Assembly: GCA_009746045.1 (NCBI GenBank)
Contig: RPFO01000392.1
Location: 920,627 to 984,626 of the forward strand
Origin: Mesostigma viride
Lineage: Eukaryota; Streptophyta; Mesostigmatophyceae; Mesostigmatales; Mesostigmataceae
Length of the DNA: 64,000 bases
Direction: 5' to 3'
Shown here one piece after another: positions 21,829 through 32,118 of this stretch. The translations under genes and the position numbers were made by a program. The notes beneath the pieces were generated by a model. The model was not told the origin of the DNA, made no database searches, and saw only the letters and a program-made list of their open reading frames with translations. How positions within the stretch are numbered: the first letter of the stretch is position 1; each line of letters opens with the position of its first letter.

Positions 21829-24413
21829 TCACGTCCGTGAGATCTCATTTACGTCCGTGCACTCAAGAAGTTACGCGATTGCCGTAATCGGAATCGTTAC
21901 GTCCGACGTTTGGTTGGTTCCGATTCAGTATAGGCCGCAGGCTTTGTTCCTTGGGCCGGTGTGGAGCGCCGCGCCGGAAAGACCTGAATTTCTAGAGTGA
22001 CAGTCTTAGGTGACCTGACTTAGGTTCGGGCGCAAGACTTTGGGGCACAAAGCCTTGGTGGCTTGCGCAATATTCCGGTGCGTGACATTTGGCAGTTATG
22101 AATCTTTTGTATTGTCCAGACGGAATGATGTTCAGTCCATCTGACAAAGCTAGATACGCAGATCGTAGTGTGCGGTGTGCTGGCTCGCACGTGGCTGTCG
22201 AATAGACTTGCTCTGCATTTTGCTGGCAGTCTAACTGCACGTCAGGCGGCTTGCTGGCAAATGCGACAGCGCATGGATGCCGGGATTTTTGGAGGTATTT
22301 AGGAGCACAGCAGCGGCCATGGTGGTCGTTGTTCGCTCGTTACTCTCCCTCACAACTTGGTGTTGTCGTCAAGGGGTTTAACCCCTAAATGGTCTGAGAT
22401 CCTGCCGATAAATCGGCTGGATCTTCACAATTTTGCAAACCAGATGCCATCCAACCTACCCATATCCAATGGCTGTCCTTGGGGGCCAAGCATGTCCATG
22501 AGTTGCCCTTCGGGTTGGTATATCACAACCTCACATATATGCAGGGTAGGCCATATATAACTGCCGTCAAAGTCAGGGGGGTCAAGACGCGCGTTTTCAT
22601 TTTTGGTAGAATGTGCATTTTGAATTATGTTATAAGACCTAGGCACCTACCACTTCAGGGATGATAAACAATTAGTTGCTGAACAGTTTGAGCCATTGGG
22701 GTCATCATTTGGGTGGGTATACCAGCAGTTACACCCAGTACAGCCCATAGGGGTACCGTTGGTAAAAAGCAACCAAGGGGGGAGGGGTGGGCATACTACC
22801 TACTAATATGGCCACCAACCATGCCAAACAATACATTTCCCTTCCACAATGATGGGGAAACATAACTGCATCATCACACTGCCCTTACATGGCACCTATG
22901 TGCAGGTGCCACCTTGTCCATGCACGTAGGTAACGTGGTACGGATACCCTACGCAAGGCATGCATTCTAGGAGGCAGCCACCAACAAACTAGTGATGTTG
23001 AGCCTATATCAGCCTGCCCTAGCAAGGATAAACTAGGCCTAAGCTGCTATAGCTTGCCAGGTGATGGCCAGCACACCTGGTGGCACATGCTGTCAATGGG
23101 AAGCTTTTACTCACCAGTTACGTGCTTCATGATGCCACAGAGACCAGCCAACTGCCTCACACTCATGCAATATGTGTATGGGAAATGTATAACAAACATA
23201 TATGGAGGTATTCAAACCCATACAGCCTCTAAAACTTATCCCCATCACCCTGTGGCAGGTCAACTGACTGAGGGAAGCATCTAAGAAGGGTGTTTTAGAA
23301 AGGGGCCAGGCCAGGGTCAAGAAAGAGCATGAATAGTGCAAAAAGAATGTGCTACACAAGCTAGAACGTATATATAAACGTCAAACATCGATAGGAAAAC
23401 GATGCTTAAGCTTTACCAAGCATGGATGGCGTTACCTTGGCCCAGGCGGTGGCCGCAAAATGGCGCATTTCGGCACACCAAAGTTGTGCAGCATGGTCGC
23501 TGGATTCGGCGATTTCTGGCCACCCTTGCACGTTTGCGACTACTATGTATCATGAAAAGTACAAAGAAACCCATATATCCTTGAAAATACGCCGGAAAGG
23601 TATTGCTATCAACGTTTCTATCGTCCGGCCTGATCGCAGTTTTTTCCAGCAAGAACGCTGCCGACACCTATCAAATGGCATTCCCGCGAACCAAAAATTG
23701 GCCTGTATGATCTTTAGGACGTATAAAATCAACATCCTAAGTTTGGCCAGAAAATTCTAACGCAAACGTCAATGCCATGCGTGGGCGCAAGCCGCCATGG
23801 CCAGGTCGTCGTTTTCCGGAATGCACGTTGTACGTGAAAAAGTACCCTGACCCCTTGTACTTTGACCGGCCAGAACACCTCTATAACTTTGTCAAAAGTA
23901 TGCAAACCCTAGTACCATGCTGTGAAGAATTTTATAAACTTTCGATCTTCTCAGCTAAACTTTTCCTAATTCTCAATAGATTTCGCGGCATCTGGTCCCC
24001 CGAGAAGGGGCCGATGCATCGGCTGGAACTCGATTTTTGGCGGAAAATCGGCAGCAAGACCATTTAGGGGTTAATAGTGGAACAATCCGGAGCAGCCCCC
24101 GAGAGTGGTTGCAATGAGTAATTGTCATGAGATTGGTTGACGGAAGTGATAACTGTTTGGTTTCGTCAAGATGATGTGTGTATTGTGGGCGAGACTCGGG
24201 AAGGAACCCGGTCGTCGTTGGCCAGTGAGCCATAGCTGGGGTAAGCGGGATAGGTAGACAGGATAGGGGGCGCTAAAGGATGGGGGCGTATATATAGGAT
24301 GTCGTACTTGTGCGTCACTGTCCAAATAAGGCTAAGCGGTTCTTGATAACCTAGCAGGCCTCGGGTGACGCCACACTGCTCCGCTTGGCTTACGGCTGGC
24401 AGTCAGTGAACGG
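21829..24413 (+). repeat. duplicated segment A' carrying TTAA element copy 2
   Basis: Second copy of segment A. It starts TGTCACGTCCGTGA like the first, is interrupted at 22378-24074, then continues to 24280. It has an extra 18 bp with TATATATA and then the 105-bp block in the opposite orientation to that in copy A (24299-24413). An LTR begins almost immediately after (24417). Confidence 0.8.
22378..24074 (-). mobile_element. TTAA-target DNA element, copy 2 (inverted)
   Basis: Element 22382-24070 (1689 bp) with flanking TTAA (22378-22381 and 24071-24074) and ends CCCCTAAATGG/CCATTTAGGGG. It is inverted relative to copies 1 and 3 and very similar to them throughout. The empty site is preserved in the sister duplication at 20881. 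Subterminal palindromes are CCGATAAATCGG-like (about 22403) and CCGATGCATCGG (about 24012). Confidence 0.9.
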
Positions 24414-24416
24414 GCA

Positions 24417-25244
24417 TGTGCCGCATGTTTAAGTTCTGTTCCATAAGTGACCCAGTCATTCTGTGACTGACCTTGAACTTTGGTTGTGAATGGTTGGCTT
24501 GAGATCACGTTATGATTGTAACTGCCACACAGTCAGAAAAGAACCGGTTTGGTGTGGCCACGTTGTAGGTAGATCATAACTGCTACCCAGTAGCTGAGCC
24601 TGGAATTGTTTAAAAGGCGAAGCTACGCACCTTGTTTGCTCTCTTAGTACCTCACACCTCACACACTCCTGTGGTGGAACTAGCAGCCGGCCAGCTGCCG
24701 ACTGAGACTTATTTTTATCTGAGTGAAATAAAGTAAAACTTCAGTTTCCCAAGCAGAATGGATATGGCTACGCACTACTATGCTATACGCGATCTGGACC
24801 ATACGCAACGAGACAGTCTTTAAGGTCCGCGAGGAGTATACCCGCGGCGGCGTAGTCCGGCGCTTTATATACCTATGGAATGCGGCTATGCGCCGCTACT
24901 GGCTGTTAGCTCAGGAACAACACAGGGTGTGGGACCCAGGGCCCAATAACGACAAGCCCAGCCCGCTCCAGCTTTTTCATGATCTACTGGGCCGTAATCA
25001 GGTATTCACCAGTATGCCTCATGGCGACATCACTCAGGTCCAATGGCTTCCCTGGTCTAATAACGCGCCCTATTAGCCTTTCACCTGTCACCGCCACACG
25101 TGTGTGTGCCCACCTTCATTAGGATTCGCTGATACTCATTTCCCCTCTCACCTCTTTGGTCCATAATTGGCTAATAAAATATACCCATTTCCCCGAAAAA
25201 TAAAGTAAAACTTTGTTTCAAACATTGTTTTCTCACTCCTAACA
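24417..25244 (+). mobile_element. solo-type LTR, interrupted by a LINE fragment
   Basis: Starts TGAACGGGCATG and ends TCACTCCTAACA, like the 366-bp LTR at 63012-63377. A 456-bp LINE fragment (24742-25197) interrupts it. The bases after the LTR (TACGCGAGC) do not match the primer-binding site at 63378, and no 5-bp duplication was found. It is therefore a solo LTR or a rearranged end. Confidence 0.8.
24742..25197 (+). mobile_element. 5'-truncated L1-like LINE 3' end
   Basis: Flanked by a 16-bp duplication AAATAAAGTAAAACTT (24726-24741 and 25198-25213). The target includes the AATAAA of the LTR. The frame ending at 25076 carries the C-terminal motifs TIRNETVF, RRFIYLWNAAMRRYW, WDPGPNNDKPSPLQLFHDLL and VQWLPWSNNAPY, shared with 61958-62766. 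A 3' UTR of about 120 bp ends CCCCGAAAA with no long poly(A). Confidence 0.88.
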
Positions 25245-25497
25245 TACGCGAGCTGATATTCCGCGGAAAACTCGTAGACCGACGTTGGGATTCACCGGGC
25301 TGGCGTCAGCGATCAGCATATCGCGACGTGGCCGCGTCAGAAGAACGTAAAAGATCCTACTTGCCAGCGAACGCTGACCTTGTTGACGATATTTGGGGTT
25401 TACTTGTGGAATCTTCTACACGTGTATACTTTATTCTCGTTAATTCACTTTCGTTCGTTGCCTGGCTACGGGGAAGGCGCCATATTAATTACGGGTC

Positions 25498-26682
25498 ATG
25501 GCGCTCGTCTTTACCCAGCATGACTATTCCCAGATGGACAGCTCGTTCCTGGGATCTGCGATGTATGGCGAGAGGAACGGTATGGTTCAACTCCCAAGTA
25601 TTAAATTGGCAGAGATGCCACGTGCGGAGAATTTGTGGCGCCAACCCCCAGCCGAGGTCGCCTCGCCTTGTTATCCCTACGACATGCAGGACGTCACCTA
25701 CCTTGAAACTACCGCGTCTCCGACTCGAACAGTACCTTTTGGCGGTTTTGAAGGGCGTAGCGGCAGCCATGGGTCGATGTCAGTGACCCTCATGGAGCCG
25801 TCCCCGCCGAAGCATTGGATTGAGGCTAGGATGAGAAGGTGTGGCGCGAACGAGCCAGCAATATCCCCAGCATGCACACAGGAAGATGCAGCAAGCCCGA
25901 GCACAATCACACCGCTGAAGAATCCGTCTCTCCTGGCAGACACGCGCTCGCCACAGCACTGGATCGACGCCAGAATTTGTTCCCCAAATCGGCGAGGGAA
26001 GGCTCATGGCGCTGGGCTCTCTACCAGCATACGTCGGTCTAAGTCATGCCAAGCATTCACGGAATTCGCTACGGTTTCCCCTGCCAAAGTCTCAAGCCCG
26101 ACGGTTCCCCCTGCCGAAGTCTCAAGCCCGACGGTTACCGCTGCCGAAGGCTCAAGCCCGACGGTTACCCCTGCCGAAGGCTCAAGCCCCACTCCTCAAG
26201 GCTACTCGTGGTGGAAGCTGCGATCCCATACGCGGCGATCGACATCCGGGGGGAGGCCGAGCGGCGATACGGAAGCCGACGTCGCGTCTTCCCGGCCCTG
26301 CGCCGTTCCGGTGAGCGTGGAAGGCATGCTGTTCTTCAGCGAGATTTCCCGGTCCAGCATTCTATGCCCCCAGGCGGCCTCCGCCGCGGCGTCCTGGCAC
26401 ACCGAGGTGCCCCGCGATGACCTCAGCGGGATGCATGTGAAGCCGCCGCCCAAGCCCGAGAACGCCAGCTTTAATACCGGGGATCCCTCCCCGCCGTCAT
26501 CCATCCGCAAGCTTTCCCTCTCGCTGGGCCGCCCGGCCATCAACCTCCTAACAAAAGATTTCCCCGGCAAGCAGCGGCGGCGGTCAACCTCGCTGGCCCT
26601 CTGCGGCACCCAGGGGGTCTCTGAGGGCTACGTGGACGCCAAGCTTCACCCATTCATTAACAAGTTGCCTCAGCTGATCTGA
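25498..26682 (+). CDS. unidentified 394-codon ORF, Ser/Pro/Thr-rich
   Basis: A single long frame from ATG 25498 to TGA, 255 bp after an LTR. The frame also stays open upstream of the ATG in another phase, so extra exons are possible. The predicted protein is rich in Ser, Pro and Arg. It has two copies of an HWI-E/D-AR motif (about residues 106-112 and 152-158) and four to five 10-residue repeats of the type SSPTVTPAEG (about 195-232), encoded by 30-bp DNA repeats. No membrane span or known domain was recognised. Other frames are open over parts of this GC-rich stretch, which lowers confidence that it is a gene. Confidence 0.4.
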   Translation: MALVFTQHDYSQMDSSFLGSAMYGERNGMVQLPSIKLAEMPRAENLWRQPPAEVASPCYPYDMQDVTYLETTASPTRTVPFGGFEGRSGSHGSMSVTLMEPSPPKHWIEARMRRCGANEPAISPACTQEDAASPSTITPLKNPSLLADTRSPQHWIDARICSPNRRGKAHGAGLSTSIRRSKSCQAFTEFATVSPAKVSSPTVPPAEVSSPTVTAAEGSSPTVTPAEGSSPTPQGYSWWKLRSHTRRSTSGGRPSGDTEADVASSRPCAVPVSVEGMLFFSEISRSSILCPQAASAAASWHTEVPRDDLSGMHVKPPPKPENASFNTGDPSPPSSIRKLSLSLGRPAINLLTKDFPGKQRRRSTSLALCGTQGVSEGYVDAKLHPFINKLPQLI

Positions 26683-27670
26683 GGCGCTGAGCTGAGCGTG
26701 GATCTGTTCCACTGACTTGTGGAGCCGCTGATCTGATCTGGGGCGTCATGAGAGCCGGACCAGAGAAACCAAGTGTGGTGCTTTGTATGAAGGGTGTGCG
26801 CTGCCACTAGCGCGGTGGCGGCCCAAAATTCCCTTACTGTATAAATTGAACGCAAGGACGACGCGGGTGGACACGCCCTGGGACATATTTCTAAGGCTCC
26901 TCCTTCATGTACATGAATGAAAACGACACATCTTGTGGGCTTACTCTTAACTTAGCCCAGGCCATGAATATCAATGAGACAACAATATACACATATAGAT
27001 GGGGCGGTGCTGTTCCCCAAAACCCTTATGTTCTTTGCATGCCCCAGCTGGTATATATCAAAGAGACAGCCAGCTCAGGCCAAAAATCTGGAAGAATATA
27101 TATATATATATATATATATACGTGGCAATGTGCCTGCTTCGGATGGTTGTGTATCATGAAACAAACTTAATGAGGACTGTGTGCCTGGATTATTTACATT
27201 GGCACTGGTTCTGTTTCCTGCGCATCCAGCGTGCCGGAATCTCATGTAGGGTCATCTCTTTCCAGCATACCAGCTAGGTCTCCACGGCGGTCCCAGGACG
27301 CCTTAGCCTCCCCTTGGTTATATCTTTACAGCAGCAGTTGGGAGTGTCTTTGGTGCTTTTATTATCAGTGCAGCCGGAAGCGTGGCTTTTAGTTAGAATT
27401 GAATGGGATCACGTAACATCATTTTAGGCAGTATATGATCCGGACGCCTTACGGGTGCTATTGACATTCTGACAGATGGTCGACGTATTGCGATTCGATG
27501 TTTTATTGGTGTGGGGGGGGGGGCAGGATTATGTGCCCCAGTAATTCTTGTGGTGTGCGCCAGCTGATGGCGCTCGCATGCGTGTTCGGCAACGCTGAGG
27601 CTGAGCTCGCATGCAAATCATGCTTGTCAACTGTTATGAGTGCTTACCCGGTGCAAGGGTATACACGTCT
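26683..27670. other. intergenic stretch with (TA)n microsatellite
   Basis: Contains a (TA)n run at about 27097-27120 and a G-run at about 27511-27521. No gene recognised. Confidence 0.5.
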
Positions 27671-27674
27671 GAGG

Positions 27675-28240
27675 ATTAAGAAAATTAAATTATAACAAGA
27701 CTCTGTTGGGAGATCATGTAGCACGTATTCTATTGAGTCTGCGGATACTAGTCGCAATTGACCTCGATCTTACATTGCACATAACAAGTACTTATCGCCA
27801 TTTAAAAAATAAAATTAAATTACAACATGACTCCGTTGGGAGATCATGTAGCACATCTTCCTTGCTGGATGGATAGAGGTGGGCAAAGCCACGGAATCGA
27901 ACTCAGCTAACTCTTAGCTATCTATTTTAGAAAATCCTAACTACGCTACTCAGCAAAGCGCCCCTTCCGCTTGGGGGAAGGGGGCTTGCCCACAGGGGCT
28001 GGCGCCAGGTTCACACGCGTGTGAGCCTGGACAATCTAGCGGTTGATATTAGTTAGTTTCGGCTACGTCCTCTAGGTTTGTACGTCACACTACAACCAGA
28101 TTCCAGCCGTGGTCAACTAGCTGCCTACTTCGGCGATACTAGAATATCGCGTAGGTCCGTGCGTAGTACTCCTGCGCACTTAGTTAGGTCTAGTGGTGAG
28201 TCATCTTCTATCAATTAATTAATTAATTTTCATCTTCTAT
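27675..28240 (-). repeat. stacked LINE 3' ends (minus strand)
   Basis: Two stem-loops of the type CTCCCAACGGAG (inverted, about 27702-27715 and 27829-27843) are each joined to an ATAATTTAATT-type tail. The second is followed by the 3' UTR and basic coding end seen at 33250-33360 (to about 28040). (TTAA)n occurs at 28212-28228. All are 3' remnants of the RT LINE family. Confidence 0.6.
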
Positions 28241-30257
28241 TAATTAATTAATTAAAATCATAGCTCCGTTGGGAGCATATGTAACACATAGCCCTGAGAA
28301 AGGGGCATCTATGGGTTTGTAATACAATCAGGGCTACAACCTGCAGGTGGAGGATGTACAACTATCACCTGCTCTGGGTGCACAAGGTGCACCTGCACCG
28401 CCATGATGGTTCATGCCTCCTTACCAAGCACAGGCACCCAGGGGGGGCTTGAGGAGAGGGCCTAGAAGGCCTGCATGACATATGGGGTGGAAGGTATGTG
28501 GCTAGGCTATAGCTGGTGTACACATGGCATCTCAGCAGAGAGTAACTCCCTGCATAGGCATAGCAGGGCTAAATTCTTAATGCATCATCCATGGGAGGTC
28601 CCATTGTAGGCTGGGCGCGGCTAAATAGTGAAAGCATCATCCATGGGGGCCATTATGGGCGCACATGCGCGTGGCCCACATGCTAGGCTAGGCCTGACTA
28701 ATCTACACTACTGGTATAGGTTCCCTAGTCTGAGGTGGCAGGGGGGGCCTGCCATGGCTTGTGGTCAACCTGGATGACCGCCCCCCTCCAGTACACCGGC
28801 TTCCCCCCTGCGCGCTGCCGGAGCTGAAGGTAGGTCGGCCATAGCTCGCGTCGCCGCTGTTGCTGGGCCAGGGTCAAGTCGTCGTCCAGCGTGAAGCGAG
28901 TCTCCGAGAGCTTCTTGCGGCATTTAAGGAACGCCAGCTTGTCCCCCATGGACTTAAAGGTGAGAAGCACGGGTGCCGGGCCAGCCTTACCCCGCGCGCG
29001 GGGGAGGCGGACAGCCGACATGTCCGGCAGCTCACCAGTGAGTTGCATGGGGGCAAGAATGTCGCGCTTAAGTGCCGTGAGAAGGCTCGTCGGGGTCTCA
29101 CCTGCCGGCTGGTCGAGGTGCTTGACGATGACGTTGTGGCTGCGCTTGTCGATCTCGGCCTCCTCGCGAAGGTCGAGGGCTTGTTGCTTGAGTTGTGCCG
29201 CGATTGTGAAGGTGGTGGAGGTGGTATGATGCTTAAGCAAGTCCGCCCAGGTGGAGGGAACATCACTGGCTGGGCCAGCAGGTGCCGGCTGGGCAGCGAT
29301 TTCCTGCACCGCTTGGGCGGTGAGGCCGGCGGTGTCATGCAAGCTCTCAAGGGCGGTGGCGGTGGCTTGAAGGCGTTGGTCGAGGTCGAGGAGCTGGGCT
29401 TTGATGTCGGCAGTGAAGGCGGAAACGGCGGTGGAGGTGGAGGCGGCGGCGGTGGAAATGTGAGGAAGTTCAGCAGTCAGCGTGCCGCCGATTGCTGAAA
29501 TGTCGGCAGCACTGAGGGGGGTCACGTGCTGCTGGAAGGCTTCCGTCAGGATGGAACGGATTGTGGGGGCGGAGATGGATGGAGCCCAGATCTCGCCATC
29601 GGAGCGCTTGAGGAGGGAATTGAGAAGGGTATGCTGGAGTTCGGGGCGGGTGGTCCCGAAAAGCAGGTGGATGTTAACCCAGCGGATGCCGTTCCGGGGG
29701 TGAGGAGGCGATTGGTGTCGTGGAGATGGAGGCACAGGTCGTAAAGCGAAGCGTAGTCCCCGAAGAAGATGCATGTCATAGCATCGGTCGGGGGCATGTT
29801 GTCCCAGTCGTAATCATCGACCTGGAAAGGCCGGGGCCGAAAGCGCGGTTCTGAGGGGCGTGAAGACCCTCCTGTTTGTCGGGCGCGTTTAGGGTCAGGC
29901 GATGCTGAGGGCGAGGCGTTGAGCCCGGGAGGTTGCTGGGCGACCACCAGTGCACGACTAGTGTCACTGCTGCCTGCCGGACCTGGCGAAGCTGCAGCCT
30001 GAGCTGCAGACGGGTTTTCATGGCCGAGCGCATCCGCCAAACTGCGTTGCGTCGGGGGGCGTTTGCTCGTCATATATTATTGCGTTTTAGATTCGGAAAA
30101 TTATATCAGCATGTGCGTCTTAGAAAGACGAAGCGATAGTGATATTCACGGCTAAATTCGGTGCTCAAACGTGAAAGTTATGAGCTCCGACAGCCATGGC
30201 TACCTCGTGGCCTATGATGTGCCTATGATGTGTTTAGTTAGGGGTTGTGTTTATGGG
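28241..30257 (-). mobile_element. full-length ORF1-only retroelement (HAL1-like)
   Basis: 2017 bp flanked by a perfect 12-bp duplication TTCATCTTCTAT (28229-28240 and 30258-30269). Minus-strand order: 5' UTR of about 180 bp, ORF1 (30073-28725), about 450 bp 3' UTR, stem-loop GCTCCCAACGGAGC (28262-28275) and (TTAA)n touching the duplication. The 5' UTR matches that of the element at 36977-39192, so the 5' end is genuine. No reverse transcriptase or endonuclease is present. Confidence 0.88.
28725..30073 (-). CDS. LINE ORF1-like RNA-binding protein, one frameshift
   Basis: Starts at ATG 30073 (MTSKRPPTQRSLADALGHEN). The first frame covers about 124 aa and the second continues to a stop at 28725 (about 325 aa). 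The shift lies near a G5 run at about 29695-29700, for a total near 450 aa. The N-terminus is Pro/Ser-rich and basic. The middle has a predicted alpha-helical stretch (LLDLDQRLQATATALESL). The C-terminal half resembles the RRM plus C-terminal domain of L1-type ORF1 proteins: NVIVKHLD, RLPRARGKAGPAPVLLTF, DKLAFLKCRKKL, LDDDLTLAQQQRRRELWPTY and GKPVYWRGAVIQVDHKPW. Such proteins coat their RNA as trimeric chaperones (family knowledge). The same ORF occurs in at least five other copies here. The indel may inactivate this one. Confidence 0.8.
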
Positions 30258-30520
30258 TTCATCTTCTATAGATTCAGCAATATCAGACATATTGGCACCC
30301 CTCTCCGGTAAAGAGGTTTTTCGCAGTTGGGCTGTTTCGAAACGTTTTAAAAGTGAGATGCCTTCGGATCAGGAGACTCACCACACAGCCGCGAAATCAT
30401 GCCAAAGATCCTATGTTCGATTCCTTGCTGGTAGCTTCTAGGCTTTCTTACTTTCTGTGTTCCGCGGAATCTCAGATTTGGGCAGCTAGCGTTTTCACGT
30501 TTGTTGCTTTCTGACGACAA
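30258..30520 (+). repeat. dispersed repeat shared with 53.16-53.37 kb
   Basis: The stretch with CCGGTAAAGAGGTTTTTCGC, CTTCGGATCAGGAGACTC and GTGTTCCGCGGAATCTCAGA is present inverted at about 53155-53370, and partly at 14640-14790. It was the target of the ORF1-only insertion above. An internal-promoter-like B box GTTCGATTCC occurs at about 30417, but no tRNA fold is convincing. Confidence 0.55.
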
Positions 30521-30659
30521 TCTTCTGCCACCTCAAGATTCTTGTTCTGCATAGCAGTCCAAGCAAGAGAGAGGGGGAGAATGCGGTGTTCAAACTGAGC
30601 TGGGACCATGCACTAGGTCAGCCAGCAACATCTTATCGCCATGCGTCCAGGCATAGTTG

Positions 30660-30800
30660 TCTCACTTCAACAAGTACTTATGTGTCATGCGCATGGGCAT
30701 GCCACGGAGTACTATCATGCTAATCTCATTAGAAAAATGATTACACGAAAGCTACAAATATCGTCTGCATCATGCCCCAACCATATCTAGTCACTAGTTA
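30660..30800 (+). repeat. type-C LINE 3' tail fragment
   Basis: Carries CAAGTACTTATGTGTCATGC, CGGAGTACT and TCTCATTAGAAAAA, the conserved end of the type-C LINE. It is adjacent to an inverted stem-loop tail CTCCGTTGGGAG at about 30832. Confidence 0.6.
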
Positions 30801-30889
30801 AAAAAAATTAAAATTATTAAATTATAACATGACTCCGTTGGGAGATCATGTAGCACATATCCCTTGCACTCACCAGATAGAGGGGGATA

Positions 30890-31800
30890 TAATCAAGGAC
30901 AACTGCTGGGATCAAGCATGATCCCCGACACCGCCGACGATGTGGACACCCGCATCGGCCTGGCCTGGGCTAGCTAGGCATCGTTCGCTCAATTAAAACC
31001 TACTGGCTGGCACTCAAAGGCCCTCGGCGAGCACCGCAAGCGCATGCTCCTCTTGAAACTGAGGTCCTGGTCCTCACGGTGCTCACCTATGGCGCCGAGG
31101 CATGGGCGCTCATTGGACACTGCACGTTGGCCGCCAAGCTCGACGGCACGGTAACCAGGATGCTCCGTCAGGCCCTGAATGTAGGGTTTTCCACGCATAG
31201 GTCTTTATATAGAATCTTTGTACCAGGGCATGCCTCGCATTTCGGACGAGATTAGACACTGCGTAGGATAGCATTCGTAGGACATCTTGCTCGCACCAGC
31301 CAGGTAGACACCGACCTCGGTACGTCTCGATCGAGACCAGCCCCCATGCAGCGGCTTGGCCGGCCAGCCGGAGGACGGCATATCCTGACCTGGCCTGGCC
31401 CCAAGGACATACCTAGGAAGGTAGGCAAACACTGATGTCATGACCTACCGGCACAGCAGTTACTCACTTACTGGCCGACCTAGTGGTCCCAGCCCCGTTT
31501 GAACATCGCATTCACTCCCTCTCTCTTGCTTGGACTGCTATGCAGAACAAGAAGAGGTGGCAGACGATTGTCCAGGCTCAATCATACGTCAGCCCCTGTG
31601 GGCAAGCCCGCCCCCCCACCCTCGAAGGGGCGCTTTGCTGCATGAGTAGCATAGCTGGGGTTTTCTAGATTAGATTACTAATTACCAGCTTAGAGTTTAT
31701 TTTATTTCGGTTTCGCGGCTGTGCCCACCTCCATGCATCCATCCAGCAAGGGAATATGTGCTACATGATCTCTCAACGGTGTCATGTTATAATTTTATTT
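30890..31800 (+). pseudogene. LINE RT C-terminal fragment with 3' end
   Basis: The plus strand encodes DTADDVDTRIGLAWA, a connecting region, VLTYGAEAWAL, KLDGTVTRMLRQALNVGFST and RRIAFVGHLARTSQVDTDLG. Then come the basic end NKKRWQTIVQAQ (about 31542), a 3' UTR and stem-loop CTCTCAACGGTGTC at about 31772 with an AT tail. Several indels and stops break the frame. It is parallel to 32.4-33.5 kb. Confidence 0.75.
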
Positions 31801-31854
31801 AATTTTTTTTCTAACCAAGGAGACAACCAGCGCAGGCCAGAAATAAAATAAAAT

Positions 31855-32118
31855 AAAATAATATTGTAACATATCTCCGTTGGGAGTACATGTAGCACTG
31901 TCATCATATCCCTGAGAAAGGGGCATATTAATTAACTAATTAATAAAACACGTGCTCCCGTTGGGGAGTCACGGAGCACCGAAGTGCAAGCTTGTAATCC
32001 CTGTGTGTGCACTACAGGAGAATGGGCAGAGACCAGTCTCCTTCATGCCAAAGGCATGCCACAGCTGCATTCGGGCGCGCTAGCTAAGGACAGGCTAACG
32101 ATCCGGCAAACTGTGGGT
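31855..32118 (-). repeat. ORF1-only element 3' UTR and tail, inverted
   Basis: Inverted stem-loop GTGCTCCCGTTGGGGAG at 31952-31968 next to (TTAA)n, followed by 3' UTR sequence also found at 37000-37165 and 16800-16910 (CTTCATGCCAAAGGCATGCC). It is truncated where a plus-strand LINE begins at about 32119. Confidence 0.65.

Noticed and set aside
20344-24413. Segments A and A' as the two LTRs of one retrotransposon
   Set aside because: Both begin TG, but the ends differ, no primer site or polypurine tract adjoins, and the spacer has no gag or pol. A duplication fits better.
25328-25786. 152-codon plus-strand frame
   Set aside because: It begins at GTG, overlaps the longer ATG-started frame at 25498, and has no supporting motif.
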